A DNA stretch of 64,000 bases from Siphonodentalium dalli (taxonomy: Eukaryota; Mollusca; Scaphopoda; Gadilida; Siphonodentaliidae): the NCBI GenBank assembly GCA_032622095.1, contig CP136065.1, positions 39,807,503-39,871,502 on the forward strand, in the 5' to 3' direction. Below, piece by piece: positions 1 through 11,565 of the stretch. The position numbers and the translations under genes are program-made. The notes beneath the pieces are model-generated. The model did not search any database. It worked only from the letters and a program-made list of their open reading frames with translations, and was not told the origin of the DNA. The first letter of the stretch is position 1; each line of letters begins with the position of its first letter.

Positions 1-27
1 AGTTTTGGTAAACACTTTGGTCTAAAA

Positions 28-215
28 CGGCTTCAGCTGGACATTTTCCAACCTTATTGAGGTATCAGTTGGAAAGTTCCAACCCAACAAGGGGGTGGGG
101 TTGCTTATGAAATTTCCGCGCGAATATGGGAGTTTGGACTGGTTAAGGGTTGCAGTTGAACATTTCAAGGCGGACCCCCCCCCATTGTGACCACGTACCA
201 ACGTCACTACCCCAA
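28..215 (-). repeat. Dispersed repeat rich in TTGGAACTTTCCAAC motifs, copy 1
   Basis: This segment contains GTTGGAAAGTTCCAAC, a near-perfect dyad, next to G-rich and C-rich stretches. The same motifs, in the same order or reversed, occur near 4.34-4.89, 6.98-7.31 and 12.14-12.36 kb. Copies share phrases such as 'aactgatggcaatttcagacc' in either orientation. No coding capacity is evident; short open frames here are incidental. It is probably a decayed non-autonomous DNA transposon, but its ends are not clear. Confidence 0.5.
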
Positions 216-395
216 AGTTAGTTTTGCGCATGTATCCACTGTGATATAACCCTCCATCTGTATAATGAACTATTACTGGTAATAATTACTGATAATAGGG
301 TACTTCATCACTAGAATTTGTGTCTTTTTGCCATATTCGAAATAACGATGTTTCGAGAAACCAAGCATGGCCACACGAGAATTAAGTACACAATA

Positions 396-831
396 ATTAC
401 GACTACTATTAGCTCTTCGTAATTATTATCAGTAGTTCATTATGCTACTACTATAAACTATTCGTAATTCTGATCAGTAGTAGTTCATTAAGCGACTACT
501 ATAAGCTATTCGTAATTATTATCAGTAGTAGTTCATTAAGCGACTACTATTAGCTATTCGTAATTCTTATCAGTAGTAGTTCATTAAGCGACTACTATAA
601 GCTATTCGTAATTATTATCAGTAGTAGTTCATTAAGCGACTACTATTAGCTATTCGTAATTCCAATCAGTAGTAGTTCATTATACGACTACTATAAGCTA
701 TTCGTAATTCCAATCAGTAGTAGTTCATTAAGCGACTACTATAAGCTATTCGTAATTCTTATCAGTAGTAGTTCATTAAGTGACTACTATAAGCTATTCG
801 TAATTCTGATCACTAGTAGTTCATTATGTGA
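396..831. repeat. 48-bp tandem repeat (about 9 copies)
   Basis: A unit beginning GACTACTATAAGCTATTCGT recurs every 48 bp; the CATTAAG landmark falls near 486, 534 and 582. Units differ mainly at one variable stretch (attatta, attctta or attccaa after 'cgta'). Each unit has a short dyad in which TAGTAGT and ACTACTA flank a 10-nt loop, so every repeat can form a small hairpin. The first units are the most divergent, as is usual at array edges. No coding signal is seen. Confidence 0.9.
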
Positions 832-942
832 AAGTTGTCCATTATATGACATGTTCGAAGGAGAGGTATCGAACTATTTAGCATCGATCAATAGATATTT
901 GGTTCGCCAGTAATGTTGATAACAGTTCAGCTAATAAGTTAA

Positions 943-1197
943 CACTTTGATGACGGGAGCTGCGCTAGTGCAGCATTAATGACCATGTGCCAATGCATTC
1001 TCTTATATATCCGAGTCTCACATAGGGAGCGTCGCATATATAAGAGAATGCACTGGCTTACAAGATAAAAGTAAATATTATTTGGCAAATGCATTGTATT
1101 ATATATACGAGGCGCCCAATGGGCGACTCGCATATATAAGAGAATGCATTGGCACAGGGTTTTCACCAAATTTCAGGAAGCTCCAGTCATGAAAGGT
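943..1197. mobile_element. Family M cassette MITE (TTAA target), copy 1
   Basis: The element is flanked by TTAA at 939-942 and at 1198-1201. The left end reads CACTTTGATGACGGGAGCTG and the right end is its rough inverse (CTCCAGTCATGAAAGG). Inside are two palindromic hairpins, at about 988-1057 and 1083-1153, both built on the AATGCATT...TATATA...GCGAG arm seen across the window. The TTAA duplication and CCCTTT-like ends resemble non-autonomous piggyBac-type elements; the superfamily is an inference. The loop bases have diverged, so this is an old copy. Confidence 0.8.
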
Positions 1198-1336
1198 TTA
1201 AACAACAGCCTCCTGTTGTATAGTTATTCATATTCTAAGCATCGATTTATTTGTGAACAAAATATGAGTCGAATCAAGAAATGTCCAGTATATTTGTAAA
1301 TTGTAAGTTCACTTGTAAGGTTTTCAGTTAGATATA

Positions 1337-1796
1337 TGTGACCCGCCATATCAAATCCAGTCGTAAGTCGGGATTTTTTTTATCCTGTGCCAATGCATTC
1401 TCTTATATATGCGAGTCGACCATAGGTCGCCTCGCATATATAAGAGAATGCATTGGCCTAACAATTTTTTACAATTTTAATAATTTTTTCTTGTATTCTT
1501 TAACAATTTTATAATTTCACCCATACAGAGCCCCAGACAAACATGAGCAGACGACGCTCTTCTATATGCTTCTATATATGTGTGGGGATACCTGCATGGT
1601 AATGGATGTTTTTTATTTTATGTCCTAAAAATTGTAGGAAACATTTATTTAAAAAAAATGATAATTTTTGTTTAGGCCAGTGCATTCTCTTATATATGCG
1701 AGGCGACCTATGGTCGACTCGCATATATAAGAGAATGCATTGGCACAGGGTAAAAAAAATCCCGACTTACGACTGGATTTGATATGGCGGGCCACA
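1337..1796. mobile_element. Family T cassette MITE (TA target), intact 460-bp copy
   Basis: TA dinucleotides flank the element at 1335-1336 and 1797-1798. The terminal inverted repeats begin TGTGACCCGCCATATCAAAT and continue through a GTCGGGAT-poly(T) stretch. The two-hairpin cassette follows: hairpin 1 at 1389-1457 has 33-nt arms with a single mismatch around a 3-nt loop, and hairpin 2 is at 1676-1744. The spacer is AT-rich and holds a phrase ending in 'cagagccccagacaaacatg' that recurs in all five family T copies. The TA target suggests a Tc1/mariner-like transposase acting in trans. No transposase is encoded. Confidence 0.88.
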
Positions 1797-1798
1797 TA

Positions 1799-3409
1799 CT
1801 CATGTCAATGTTGTTCTGCTGTGGGAAACCATTCAACTGCATCCATACCAAACAATTTGGTTCCTTAAAGATGACAATCTGATCACTTTCGGATCATGAA
1901 ACTAACATTAACATTAGCTTATCAAATTTATTTATGCCACCAAAACTCAAATGGTCACGATATCAGTTGATCTCCGCCTTGATTTGAACAAATTATGCCG
2001 CGAAATGAAATTGTCGTCAATACCAGCCATTCAAACATTTTGATATATGTTTCTGATATTATTGAAATATTATTATCAGCCCATATCGAATGGCTATCTG
2101 ATTGACACCACTTGTGATCTATGGATTCTGTATTAGCATAAATTTCAAATATCGTTGTCAAATCAAAACCATAAAAGCGTATCATAAGGTTTAATTGAAA
2201 AAGAGGTTATGCTAATACAACTTGTTGACTGTTTCACTGCGAGGAATTAACGGGGTGCTGCGATAAGTGAGCCACGTTTTAATGCATCAGGGATCTCCTT
2301 GTTGCGAGGAGAATGAGGTCTTTGGTGGCAAGCGACGCTTTACCAGCGGCAGAAAAACAAATAATGGAAAGCGTTGAATAATTGTCAACATGATGCGATT
2401 AACTGATAATGATTTGTAATATGCAAAATCATGACTACTTATCTCAGTGTGGCATTATCTAGAAGCACAGTCCGCGAAAGCATTTCGCTTATAAACGACA
2501 TTTAGATGACATTATCTTAACCTCCTGTATTCAATTCTACATTTATTGTCGAAATTCTAGTTAAAGAAACGGTATCATATTACAATAAAATTGCCGTTAA
2601 GTTTCGGGTGAGATATCAAGGTTTAAGGGAGCGTCCAGTTATTAACGTTAATGTCCATATATGCATGATCATGTGGTTAGTTATACATACATACACATCA
2701 AATCCATATATTACCACCATCCAATTTGGGGGCCATGTAGACACAACTCCAATTGCTTCCTAACACATGCATATACTGGGCGTAGGGAACACATTGCTGC
2801 CGGAAACTGTCACTCGATCATTTATATATATGTCGAAATATAATATAATTATATATGCATCCTCATGAATTGTCCCTTCAGTAACGGTGTCCAGAATAAG
2901 CAAACAATATTATTCTAATCGATTTAAAAATCGACATAAAACGTCGGACTTCACAACAAAACAATATCCGTGATAACTGGGTGTCCTTTGTAAATATATT
3001 TGAAGATACATGACTCCAACGACACGGGTTGAGACTAATCGATGCCATATAACCGATGTCAGTTAAGTGTTTTACGTGCCTTCTGCATGGACTCTTCGCG
3101 ACTTGGATATATCACTCCAACGTGAATGGTGTTTATCAATGCGGCCAAGGCATCGATCATTGGCAGAGAAGCATGGGAATTGGAATGACGCCGCTCACAT
3201 TATCATAGACAAATGTTTGCTATCTTTATGGGTTCTTTGGAGCTTTGGAGTCATCAGTGTTTGACCACTGGGTATCAGTAGTCATTTGTCACTGTGCACA
3301 CAAATGGAGTATGGACGAAGGTGGGTTCGGTGTACATGGCTCCGCACGTAGCACGACGCGATCTATGTCAAATAGCAGATGTCTGTAGGGAGAATTCATG
3401 AGAGGTTCA
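1799..3409. other. No gene recognised; unclassified AT-rich sequence
   Basis: I see no exon-like frame, RNA gene or clear repeat boundary here. A short AT-only dyad lies near 2825-2862. Confidence 0.4.
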
Positions 3410-3799
3410 GAATACAGCAGGGGCGCCGGAAGAGGGGGGGGCATAGGGGGCAGCTGACCCCCCCTGCCCTTGACCAAGGGGGCGAGTGGGGACAGGACTT
3501 GCCCTTTTTCTGGAGACATAAAATGCTTTTTGTGTGTTTAATCTCGTGTTTTTATAGCAAAATGTGACTTTTTTGGTCCAAATACCACCAATTTCACAAG
3601 GAATATTAATTTTTTGTCAATTTTATCACAAAACGGCCATAAAAACCGACAAATACCATTAAAATAGGGATTTTTGCCACAATGAATTTATGGTTATTTT
3701 CCCGAGTTTGCGGAGAAAATGCCCTTTTTTGCGGAAAAGTGCCCTTTTTGTAGGCTCTGCCCCCTGCCCTTGGATGCTTCCGGCGCCCCTGGAATACAG
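3410..3799. mobile_element. hAT-like MITE with perfect 8-bp target duplication
   Basis: The element body is 3418-3791 (374 bp). Its ends are perfect inverted repeats: CAGGGGCGCCGGAAG on the left and CTTCCGGCGCCCCTG on the right. The flanks are the identical octamer GAATACAG at 3410-3417 and 3792-3799. A CAGGGG terminus plus an 8-bp duplication is the hallmark of the hAT superfamily. The interior has C-rich and G-rich blocks (such as CCCCCCTGCCC) near both ends. There is no transposase frame, so it would have needed a partner element. The exact duplication indicates a fairly recent insertion. Confidence 0.92.
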
Positions 3800-3924
3800 T
3801 ATACGCGTTGCATGTATCTCTTTCTATATATATAGACCAATGGGTGCATGTGCGCATGATTTATTATGTGTAAATTTGTCTTTATAGAAACACCATGTTA
3901 CTATGAAATTGACACATGTAGTTG

Positions 3925-4205
3925 TCCTTAGCTCAAATCAAGCGTGAAATTTTGTCTGGGTTTCAAACCCACGAAGTCATCGAAAAACTCAGAATGCGAT
4001 GACGACGCCAACGACCCAACCACTTCGGCTACGGGCACATACTTGAAAAGTAAACCATTTGTCCGACCTCCGTATTAGTCTGGACATGGGTTCGACGAGT
4101 GACAGAACGAATCTCTCGTTATACGAACAGCACAATGCACTTCCTAAAAAAATCCATATTATAACTATTTGACATGAATAAGCTGGCGTATATATATAGG
4201 AAAAT
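3925..4205 (-). mobile_element. tRNA-derived SINE fragment, copy 1
   Basis: Read on the minus strand, this has GTAGCCGAAGTGGTTGGGTC (box-A-like) followed by a GGGTTTGAAACCC sequence resembling box B. Upstream on that strand is the phrase AGGAAGTGCATTGTGCTG, shared with the copies at 8.5-9.1, 10.1 and 49.6 kb. The region between the boxes is longer than in a real tRNA. It is a non-autonomous retroelement of the tRNA class rather than a functional tRNA gene. Confidence 0.65.
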
Positions 4206-4339
4206 CTCACCATCATGCCTACTCCTTATATACATAACGATCTCTCTAACTCTGGAAAACTTGTGTACCCTTTGAATTGATGATTTCAAACTGATAAGTT
4301 CAAACATGCAGAACATTCCATCCAAAACCTTATGTAACA

Positions 4340-4893
4340 CAGGGACGTGCTAGACGGTTTCCTTGGAATTATTAACTGCACTGTACCCTTGAACCAGCCG
4401 AATCCATTTGCACCCCCTTTTGTTGGAACTTTCCAATTTTGTTGGAACTTTCCAACTGGTGCCTCTAACTTTCCATTTGTTGGAAATTTCGAACCTGACA
4501 TCCCACTCATATTGGATAATGTCCAACTGATGGCAATTTCAGACCAATTTTGACAACAAAAAGTAGAAAAAACTGTTAAAATGTTGATCAAAGTTGGGGT
4601 GTGTGAGACACCCCGATCGCCATGACGGTCCCTGTGCGTGTTTAGAATGTATCCAGCTGATGGCTACTTCAGACTAGATTTGGCCTATAATCCGACATTT
4701 TATACGATGAATTGTGATAAGAAAATTGACTTATCAGAACAATTTTGGGTTTATTTTCTGTATGCAATTTCCAACTGTTTAGTTGATTCTGGAATGGAAT
4801 TTTAAACAGTTGAAACTCTTTGAGTGAGTTTTGACAAGAGTTGAGTGGTGAAAGACACCCCACAAATGTTGCCATACCACTGGACACGGACGT
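4340..4893. repeat. Dispersed TTGGAACTTTCCAAC repeat, two adjacent copies
   Basis: The first copy (about 4340-4640) contains GTTGGAACTTTCCAA twice in tandem and ends near GAGACACCCC and GACGGTCCCTGTG. A second, more diverged copy (about 4641-4893) ends in the comparable GAAAGACACCCC and CACGGACG. The left edge reads CAGGGACGTGCTAGACGG, similar to CAGGGACGTGGCGACAGG at 12.15 kb, so CAGGGAC may be the true terminus. No target duplication could be confirmed. Confidence 0.55.
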
Positions 4894-4899
4894 TATTTC

Positions 4900-5780
4900 A
4901 GTAGTTATTGAAGTATATCATTCGAGATTACAATACTGATGTCCAATGCGGGGTTACACTATGACTATTTAGAACTCGGCGACGAATTCCATGTAGTTTT
5001 AAAATTCCCTACACTACAGACTCTACGAGAGAGATATATAAATCCTACTTCTATCGAAAGCCGAATATTATTAAACTGAATTAACTATTCAACTCGGGGA
5101 GGGGGAATAGAACACAAAATCTTTCACTGTTCATTAAAATGGTTATGCCATTCTTTATGCTCTCCTAGGCATTCTATAACCGCACATATAATAGCTATAT
5201 ATTGTGTATTATCCTGCACAGAATAGTCACTCAAAATCCTCATGCATCGCACACTATATACTATATGTGTTTTATTATGTTGGGATTAACCACATTCTCT
5301 GTAACATCCAACACGATGGAGTGTTATTAAACTGAATTGAACACTGAATTGTTAAACATACCACACAATATATGATAATAATGAGATCGAAGTGCATGTA
5401 TAAATTCAGATATGTGTGGTTTTTATTGTCAAGGATCGACCTCGATCCCCAAAACAGTCAGCAGGCAAACCTGTTCAAGTAAACAGGAATCAGGTCACGA
5501 CCCCTTTGTCTTGAAATGTGTCAGATGATGTAAAGCAATGTTAAGACTTCACAGTACACACCCTAGTTTCGGAAAAATGCAAAGCGATCTTCAATTATCA
5601 AATTCTATACTTAGCAATAGTACACTGTCGCGATCCGGGAATCAAAATAAGTTGATACATACCGTACATAAAATACGGTACTTACATTCAGGATATGCAT
5701 GCGTTGAAAACAATTATAGACATCGCATCAGCAAGCTCACGAGGATACAATATTCTCAAGTAAGCTGCAGCCTGAGTAAG
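4900..5780. other. No gene recognised
   Basis: This is AT-rich unique sequence. The phrase 'ttattaaactgaatt' appears twice (near 5068 and 5326), suggesting an old small duplication. Nothing else is supported. Confidence 0.35.
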
Positions 5781-5782
5781 TG

Positions 5783-6083
5783 GAAATAAAGAGTGTTCTA
5801 TGTTAGTTTCTTCCCGATATGGTAACAATAAAGAGCGTCTGTTTCATTCATGTGCGGAACGTAGAAGGCATATAAAGATGCCCTATCCGATGCAAAGCCA
5901 TACAACCACAATATGTACCATATACCATAACATAATTAGGTCGAACACTCGAGCAGTTGCTAGCCAGATGTGGACGTTCGAAAGAGGAAGTTTTGTCAGT
6001 CTAGCGAAAATTCCAATGATCGTCTCTTACAAAGAGCGTCCATGCGTCTGTCACACAATTACAGTAAATAATAAAGAGCGTTC
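5783..6083 (+). repeat. Cluster of AATAAAGAGCG motifs
   Basis: Four close copies of a short motif occur at about 5785 (AATAAAGAGTGTTC), 5827 (AATAAAGAGCGTC), 6029 (ACAAAGAGCGTC) and 6069 (AATAAAGAGCGTTC). The same motif in reverse complement (GCTCTTTAT) occurs near 18.75 and 23.0 kb. The surrounding bases are partly shared, such as 'tatggtaacaataaagagcg' against its reverse complement at 18.78 kb. The cluster is probably part of one dispersed repeat family whose limits I could not define. Confidence 0.5.
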
Positions 6084-6215
6084 TCAATTGTGATCGATGG
6101 CTGTGCTATTTTGCTCGGTACATGCAAGCTGAAAATTGGCTTGGGGAATTGTTTTTAAATTTTGTGTCAAATCGGACCAGCATCTTTAAAACATTTCTAT
6201 GACTTTGGTATTTAA

Positions 6216-6465
6216 CACTTTACCCAACAGAAGGGCCCTGTCCCAATGCATTCTCTTATATATGCGAGTCGACCATAGGTCGCCTCGCATATATAAGAGA
6301 ATGCATTGGCTTAACACATTAAAAATTATAAAACTATCACAATGTGGTCAAGGAGCCGGTTCCAATGATATCCATATTTGTATGGTTCTATTGAGACAGA
6401 CCGAAAATATTTTAGGCTGTTGAAGCTTTATTTGACCGGTTTTGGCCGTTTTGTTGGGTAAAGGG
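6216..6465 (+). mobile_element. Family P cassette MITE (TTAA target), internally deleted copy
   Basis: TTAA flanks both ends (6212-6215 and 6466-6469). The left end is CACTTTACCCAACA and the right end is TGTTGGGTAAAGGG. It matches the 392-bp copies at 22.4, 23.7 and 46.8 kb but has lost about 140 bp. The missing part is the spacer, the second hairpin and the short segment after it, so the first hairpin is followed directly by the CACAATGTGGTCAAGGAGCC unique arm. Confidence 0.88.
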
Positions 6466-6979
6466 TTAATCTCCGTATGTGTCTATCCCATGTATTTACA
6501 ATCCGAATGTGGAAAAAAATCAAAATGTTTACTTAACTAATTTAAGGCTTAAAGACATATTATGTACTTGTTCTAGTGCGTGAAACTGATAAGTTAGTAT
6601 CAAAGCGCTATGCCAACTGGAGGAATGTACCATTCTACTAACATTGCCGAAAATCTGAAGCAAATCGACCGTACAATTCCATGGAAAACATCGTCTGAAC
6701 TACTCTCAATTGTAAATATTTACTACTCGATTCGGGAGGCATCTATCGGCGATAAACTAACGAAAATGATTTCGCCATCGGGAGTCACGGCATTTAATTA
6801 ATATATAAGAATGACGGTGTTATAAAATAATGAGAACTTGAAAGGAAAAAATTAGGTAGGTTTTAATTTATTCGTATTCATATTTCACATAACGCCGAGT
6901 TAAAAGTAGTCTATTGGCGAGGAATGCGCTTTACTTATATTGGGATGTTATTCAATTAGAGCATGATCGTAGCTAGATG

Positions 6980-7310
6980 GTCCCAGTTGGGGTGTCCAAC
7001 TCTCCACCCATCCCTTGAACCAGACCGACATTCCCAAGTCCTTGAAATCCCAATTATTTGATCCCCACCCCTTGGTTGTAATTTTACAACTGGCACCTCA
7101 AGGTTTACAACTGTTGGAAATATCCAACCTAATTAACACGGCATATGGTTGGGCATCTAAGTAAAACAAATTGACATAAAGTTCGGAAATTTTCAACTCT
7201 TTGTCTAAAAAGAAACACACTTCGCTGAGTGGTGGTTGAAAAATAAAACTATCAGAAAATTTTCAACCTTTTTTGGTCTGAAATTTCAAACTGATGAAAC
7301 ATTCAACAAT
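6980..7310. repeat. Dispersed TTGGAACTTTCCAAC repeat, diverged copy
   Basis: This region carries GTTGGGGTGTCC, a 'tcccttgaaccagac' phrase, 'tttacaactgttggaaat' and 'tctgaaatttcaaactgatg'. These match the members near 0.03, 4.34 and 12.14 kb in order. It is heavily mutated and lacks a recognisable terminal repeat. Confidence 0.45.
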
Positions 7311-7950
7311 TAAAACGCAACTTTTGATACGCCTCTCGAGCATGTCGCACAAAAACTCTTATTCAAAAGAACGTTTTTGTATTTATCGACCTGCTGAGAC
7401 GTTCCATCATCTTCCAGAAATAGTAATGGTCGTTGTTAACAGTTGTGGTTTTATATATATTGTAATTATGTATATCGCTTATATAATAGCGCAAGCATTT
7501 ACAATAATCAATCATTTCATCCGATTATTTTTGCTATGCCATTCTAAACAGACATATATCATGCAGTCTACACAAGTGTCATGAACAGGATATAAAATCT
7601 CTAGATTATCGCATCGTCATAAAAACATTATAGAGTTGCAGCACTTGTTTTGGTACGCGCAAACTTATTCGATCGGACAGGAAGAGACGCTGATAAACCC
7701 GCTCAACGCCAATAATCGACTTGACATGCACACTAATACAGACTACAGACATGGTAACTTCAATATTGAGGATGCTATATACGATTTTACTCAATAAAAT
7801 TGCTAGGGTTTATATGTATACGTTTTTAAATACCAGACCATATTGCATGGGATTAAACATATGCACTTATGAACCGATTCTCCGTGGGAGGTTTTGATGA
7901 TGGTCAGCCAGGTTTCTCCGGAAGCCGGGAGGAGAGAAGTGAACTCTATT
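7311..7950. other. No gene recognised
   Basis: I see only short incidental open frames. The frame at 7294-7584 includes hydrophobic runs encoded by AT-rich sequence, with no recognisable domain. Confidence 0.35.
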
Positions 7951-7954
7951 TTTA

Positions 7955-8124
7955 TTCGATATATCGAAATATGATATCGTTTTCATGAAATAATACTTCG
8001 GTATAACGAAATAAGATTTCGAGATATTAAAATCATATTTCGTTATAACGAAATAATATTTCTGTATCGAAATAATATTTCGTTAAAACGAAATAAGATT
8101 TCGATATATCGAAATAATATTCGT
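7955..8124. repeat. AT-rich palindromic tandem repeat (CGAAATAATATTTCG type)
   Basis: Imperfect repeats of CGAAATAATATTTCG and CGATATATCGAAATA alternate in both orientations for about 170 bp, so the tract can fold into several hairpins. The bases are almost all A and T, with CG at regular spacing. It is a satellite-like tract with no coding role. Confidence 0.75.
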
Positions 8125-8522
8125 GTTCACTTGTTACATCCCGGGCTCCGTAGGTTTCAACGTTTAAATAATGTTGTTTTATTATACTTTGAAATATGTT
8201 GGGGTGTCATATAGATCACATACGAAAAGGAGCTTTCATGGTTTTATTGCCCATTAACGCGAATATTTAAGAGCGTTTATATCAACTATAATTATGTTCA
8301 ATTTCAGCATATTAGCTTATATATACATGTAGATGTTATTATGGGGGGTCAACGTGATGAATGCACGTTGATTGGTTGAACATATTTCCCATGTAATTTA
8401 TGTTTATGATCTTCATAGTGACATGCAGCCAAGGTAGGTAAAAAAAGGTATTTTATTTTGTGGTCTTTTATCGTTTTTGCTTGATTTATTTAATTTTGAT
8501 AACCAATACATATATATGAGGC

Positions 8523-8860
8523 CTATGGAGGCATGCACGTACTCAGTTCAGTATGAGTTTTCATTGCTTCCAATGTGCTTGCTTCAGTGAGCGTGAAACA
8601 AATCTCATTTCTTATCGAAATTACTATGTATTGGTCGCAATGGCACATTGAGATGTCCCTCAACTCAGACCAAGCTTTAAAATCGGCCCCGATTTTCGCC
8701 CATGTCTGGGTTTGAACCCACACCAACATCTCCTATAGCACAACCTGCGGTATTCTTATCCTTGACTCAACCACATTGGCTATACGAAGACATCCTTACA
8801 AAGGGAGCCCTTTCACCGAGAGTTGGGAAGCGTATCAGTCTGAACATGCATTCGAATATT
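8523..8860 (-). mobile_element. tRNA-derived SINE, near full length, copy 2
   Basis: On the minus strand this has the tRNA-like head, with GTATAGCCAATGTGGTTGAG resembling box A and GGGTTTGAACCC resembling box B. A body follows that reads 'gggcgaaaatcgg', then 'gagggacatctcaatgtgcc', and ends near 'ctgagtacgtgcatgcctcc'. The same body is found at 49.75-49.95 kb on the plus strand. The upstream CAACTCTCGGTGAAAGGGCT phrase is also conserved. It lies directly next to another SINE copy. Confidence 0.75.
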
Positions 8861-8894
8861 GACATATAAACGCATCTACCATTACATTGGAACA

Positions 8895-9150
8895 GCACAA
8901 TGCAATTCCTCCGAAATTGCGCCAACATCGTCTAGCCCAGAATACGTTGATCGTACCCACGACCTAACCACCTCGGATACGGGGACACCATTAAAAGGAA
9001 GCCTTTATACACCGAGAGTCGGGAAGCATATCAGTCTGAACATGGGTTGGAATATTGACACAGAACCATTATATTGGAACAACACAATGCACTTCCTCCG
9101 AAATTGTATGTGTGACCACACGACTACTGGTACTGGCGTATATATTTTTG
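8895..9150 (-). mobile_element. tRNA-derived SINE, truncated copy 3
   Basis: Reading the minus strand, GTATCCGAGGTGGTTAGGTC (box A) is preceded by 'gactctcggtgtataaaggc' and 'cggaggaagtgcattgtgtt'. The 3' body present in copy 2 is missing, so this is a 5'-portion copy lying tandem to copy 2. The GGAGGAAGTGCATTGTG phrase occurs in both copies. Confidence 0.65.
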
Positions 9151-9174
9151 AAGAAAAACATCGCGTAAATTAAA

Positions 9175-9290
9175 AAAGTTGACTAATTTTTATTTAACTA
9201 AGAACTAAGTTAGTCGTATCAATTTCAACTTAATGACTAACGTAGCTGATGACTAAAAACAGGTTAGTCAATGTGACTAAGGATTGTTAT
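9175..9290. repeat. Short foldback of GACTAA/TTAGTC motifs
   Basis: GACTAA and its complement TTAGTC recur about six times within 115 bp, which allows alternative hairpins. It is probably a decayed foldback element. No target duplication is visible. Confidence 0.35.
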
Positions 9291-10070
9291 CAGTGCATTA
9301 CGTCAAGTGGGAATAACGTAAACAATATAAATGATAAATGTTAACGGATATAGAATACCACGACCCAATCCCAGCGGGAAAATGAGTGACTATGGGATGA
9401 AACTTAACTATATGTTCAGATATGGCTGCTATGTACCCATGGCAGCCATTGTTCCGCCGGATGGGTCGAAGCCAAGCATGTGACACAACAAAGATGTGCG
9501 TATGCTAATCGCATCATGCTTTCATGGTTCCGAAATTCTGTATTGTAAAGTTCCTACAGCACAGACGAACTCCTGGGACCTGGTCGTATACAGTTCCTAG
9601 TCCTGCTATGAATTTGTCATAATACGCTATCACGAATCAATGTTTTTATTGCATTATTCACGAAGACGCGTTTCTTTCCGGGATTATGGGGCGCTTTGGT
9701 CGACCCTGAAGGCGGCCTTTGAGATTTGCGACGCTGGAAATAATATATTTGTCAGCTATTAGTCTGCATGACAAAGCCTGAACTTAATACGGTACAAGGA
9801 CACATGGTGACCAATCATCAGCGTATACTTATATCGGTCTTTATATTGAGTTATATAGGGCGAACACAGCGAACGATTGAAAAGTGAGTGCCATGATTCA
9901 ATCGCGTGATTAGTGATCTAACAATTTATGTGCTGAAGGAGCTATTGGCCAAAAAATAAATCGTCCCGACATAAACTGATAAACAAAACTTTTGCATTCC
10001 GTTCTAAATATACAAGTAACGCAACACTTATATACATGTATATACGAAGCAATTAACACGTGCAGTTCCG
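9291..10070. other. No gene recognised
   Basis: This is unclassified sequence. I see no exon-like frame, RNA gene or repeat edge. Confidence 0.35.
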
Positions 10071-10074
10071 AAGT

Positions 10075-10450
10075 TTAGAATCGGATTTTGTACCAGAATT
10101 GTGGACGCTCTTGTTCTGTATAATATGAGTGTTCATTGCTTAATTTAATATCCGTGAAAATATTGTTATTTCTTATCAAAATGGCCACGTATCGATGGAA
10201 TGGTACACTGATATACATGCCCCACACCACTTGCATATCAAGCTTGAAAATCGACCCCAAACGTTCGGTCATGACGCGATTCGAACCCACGACCTCATCG
10301 TCTAGCCGTACCCAAGAAATATAACCACCTCGGCTACGAGGACACCATTGAAAAGCAAGTGAGCTGTGTGTCAGTTTGGATATGGGATCGAATTATGATA
10401 CAGAACGGATTCAAGCATCGTTATCAGAATACAATGCACTTCATTCGATA
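10075..10450 (-). mobile_element. tRNA-derived SINE, diverged full-length copy 4
   Basis: On the minus strand, CGTAGCCGAGGTGGTTATAT (box A) is followed by GGGTTCGAATCGCG (box B). The SINE body comes next, with recognisable relatives of 'caatgtgccattcc' and 'ggccatttcgataagaaat'. The two boxes are separated by an insertion containing 'cttgggtacggctagacgatg', so the tRNA-like head is longer than a tRNA. Confidence 0.7.
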
Positions 10451-10469
10451 CAGTGCACGGATCCCAAAC

Positions 10470-11560
10470 ATCCCTTATTGCTAAACACCATCATGACGCA
10501 CAATGAAAGCAAACACGCTATTGTAGTACAATGGAATCGATAGGTTAGAGAATATTGCAGTGGGTAAACTATAAAATTAAATTTTCATGGTATGCAAACT
10601 TATAAAGCGTGTTCAACGATATAATGACTGACGATATGGCATATTCAAAATCGAACAGTCCCGCGTATGCCTTGTTCGCTTGGTGGAGACCACGAGGTTT
10701 CGCCCCCGGGATAACTATGCAAGCTTGCCAGGAAATAAAATAGTATTCATAGCAAAGATCGGCGTTCGATGTCCATATAATCGGCGCATGGATTGCGTTA
10801 CTTTCCATGTCCTGCAGCCAATGGACCGCACGACTTTCATGTCCAGGAGCCAATGGATCGCACCGCCGTCCATGTCCATGAACTGTGTAAGAGATAACAA
10901 ATTGACTGGTCCAGGAAAGATCTGAGCAAACAATTTACTCAAATTCGCAACAAGGCGATGTATTGTATATCACGACGTGAGGTATTTTGCTAACAACCAC
11001 GATTAAATATTAATAAGAAATCCATAAGTACAAAGGCGTTAATTCATGGGGCGATAATTGTTGAAGGAAGATTTCATGGCCGAGCCAGATGTGGTTTCCC
11101 TTCTCTAAGACCACTTCCATTGTCAGGAGATTGTCTTGTGTTGAGCGACCCCTTCCTGTGATTCTCCTTTGATGTTCAACCGCGTTATTCTCGACGTCGT
11201 CTGCGCTGTTTTTGGAATCCAACGCAGCAGTTTTATACGGCTCATACTGTACACATACAAAGCGTGAGCTTTATTTCACTGTCCATACATGCATGTGTGA
11301 TCAGTGATTGTAGAATTGTGTGCCATGGTAATTGGTATAATGAACAATTCGTCGTACTAGCGGCATAATATATTTCATACGTGTATATAGATGAGCTCAT
11401 TCTGTGATGACGAAGTTCATATAATAACTTAATTAAATTATAGAGATATGTTCATGAGTTAAAACACAGGTGTGTAACAGGAAATTGTTTTGTTCATTGT
11501 TATAAAGTTCCCTGTCAGAACGGGTCAGAACATCAAATAGTTCCAAGGTTTTGTAATAAT
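10470..11560. other. No gene recognised
   Basis: A short direct repeat of 'catgtccaggagccaatggatcgcac'-like phrases lies near 10805-10875, where 'ccatgtcc' and 'agccaatgga' recur. Otherwise I see only incidental short frames. Confidence 0.35.
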
Positions 11561-11565
11561 GCATA

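Noticed and set aside
396-831. CRISPR-like regular repeats
   Set aside because: Units are contiguous 48-bp satellites without unique spacers, in an animal-type genome.
8523-10450. Functional tRNA genes
   Set aside because: The box A and box B motifs are embedded in SINE sequence, spacing is too long, and no aminoacyl stem is formed.
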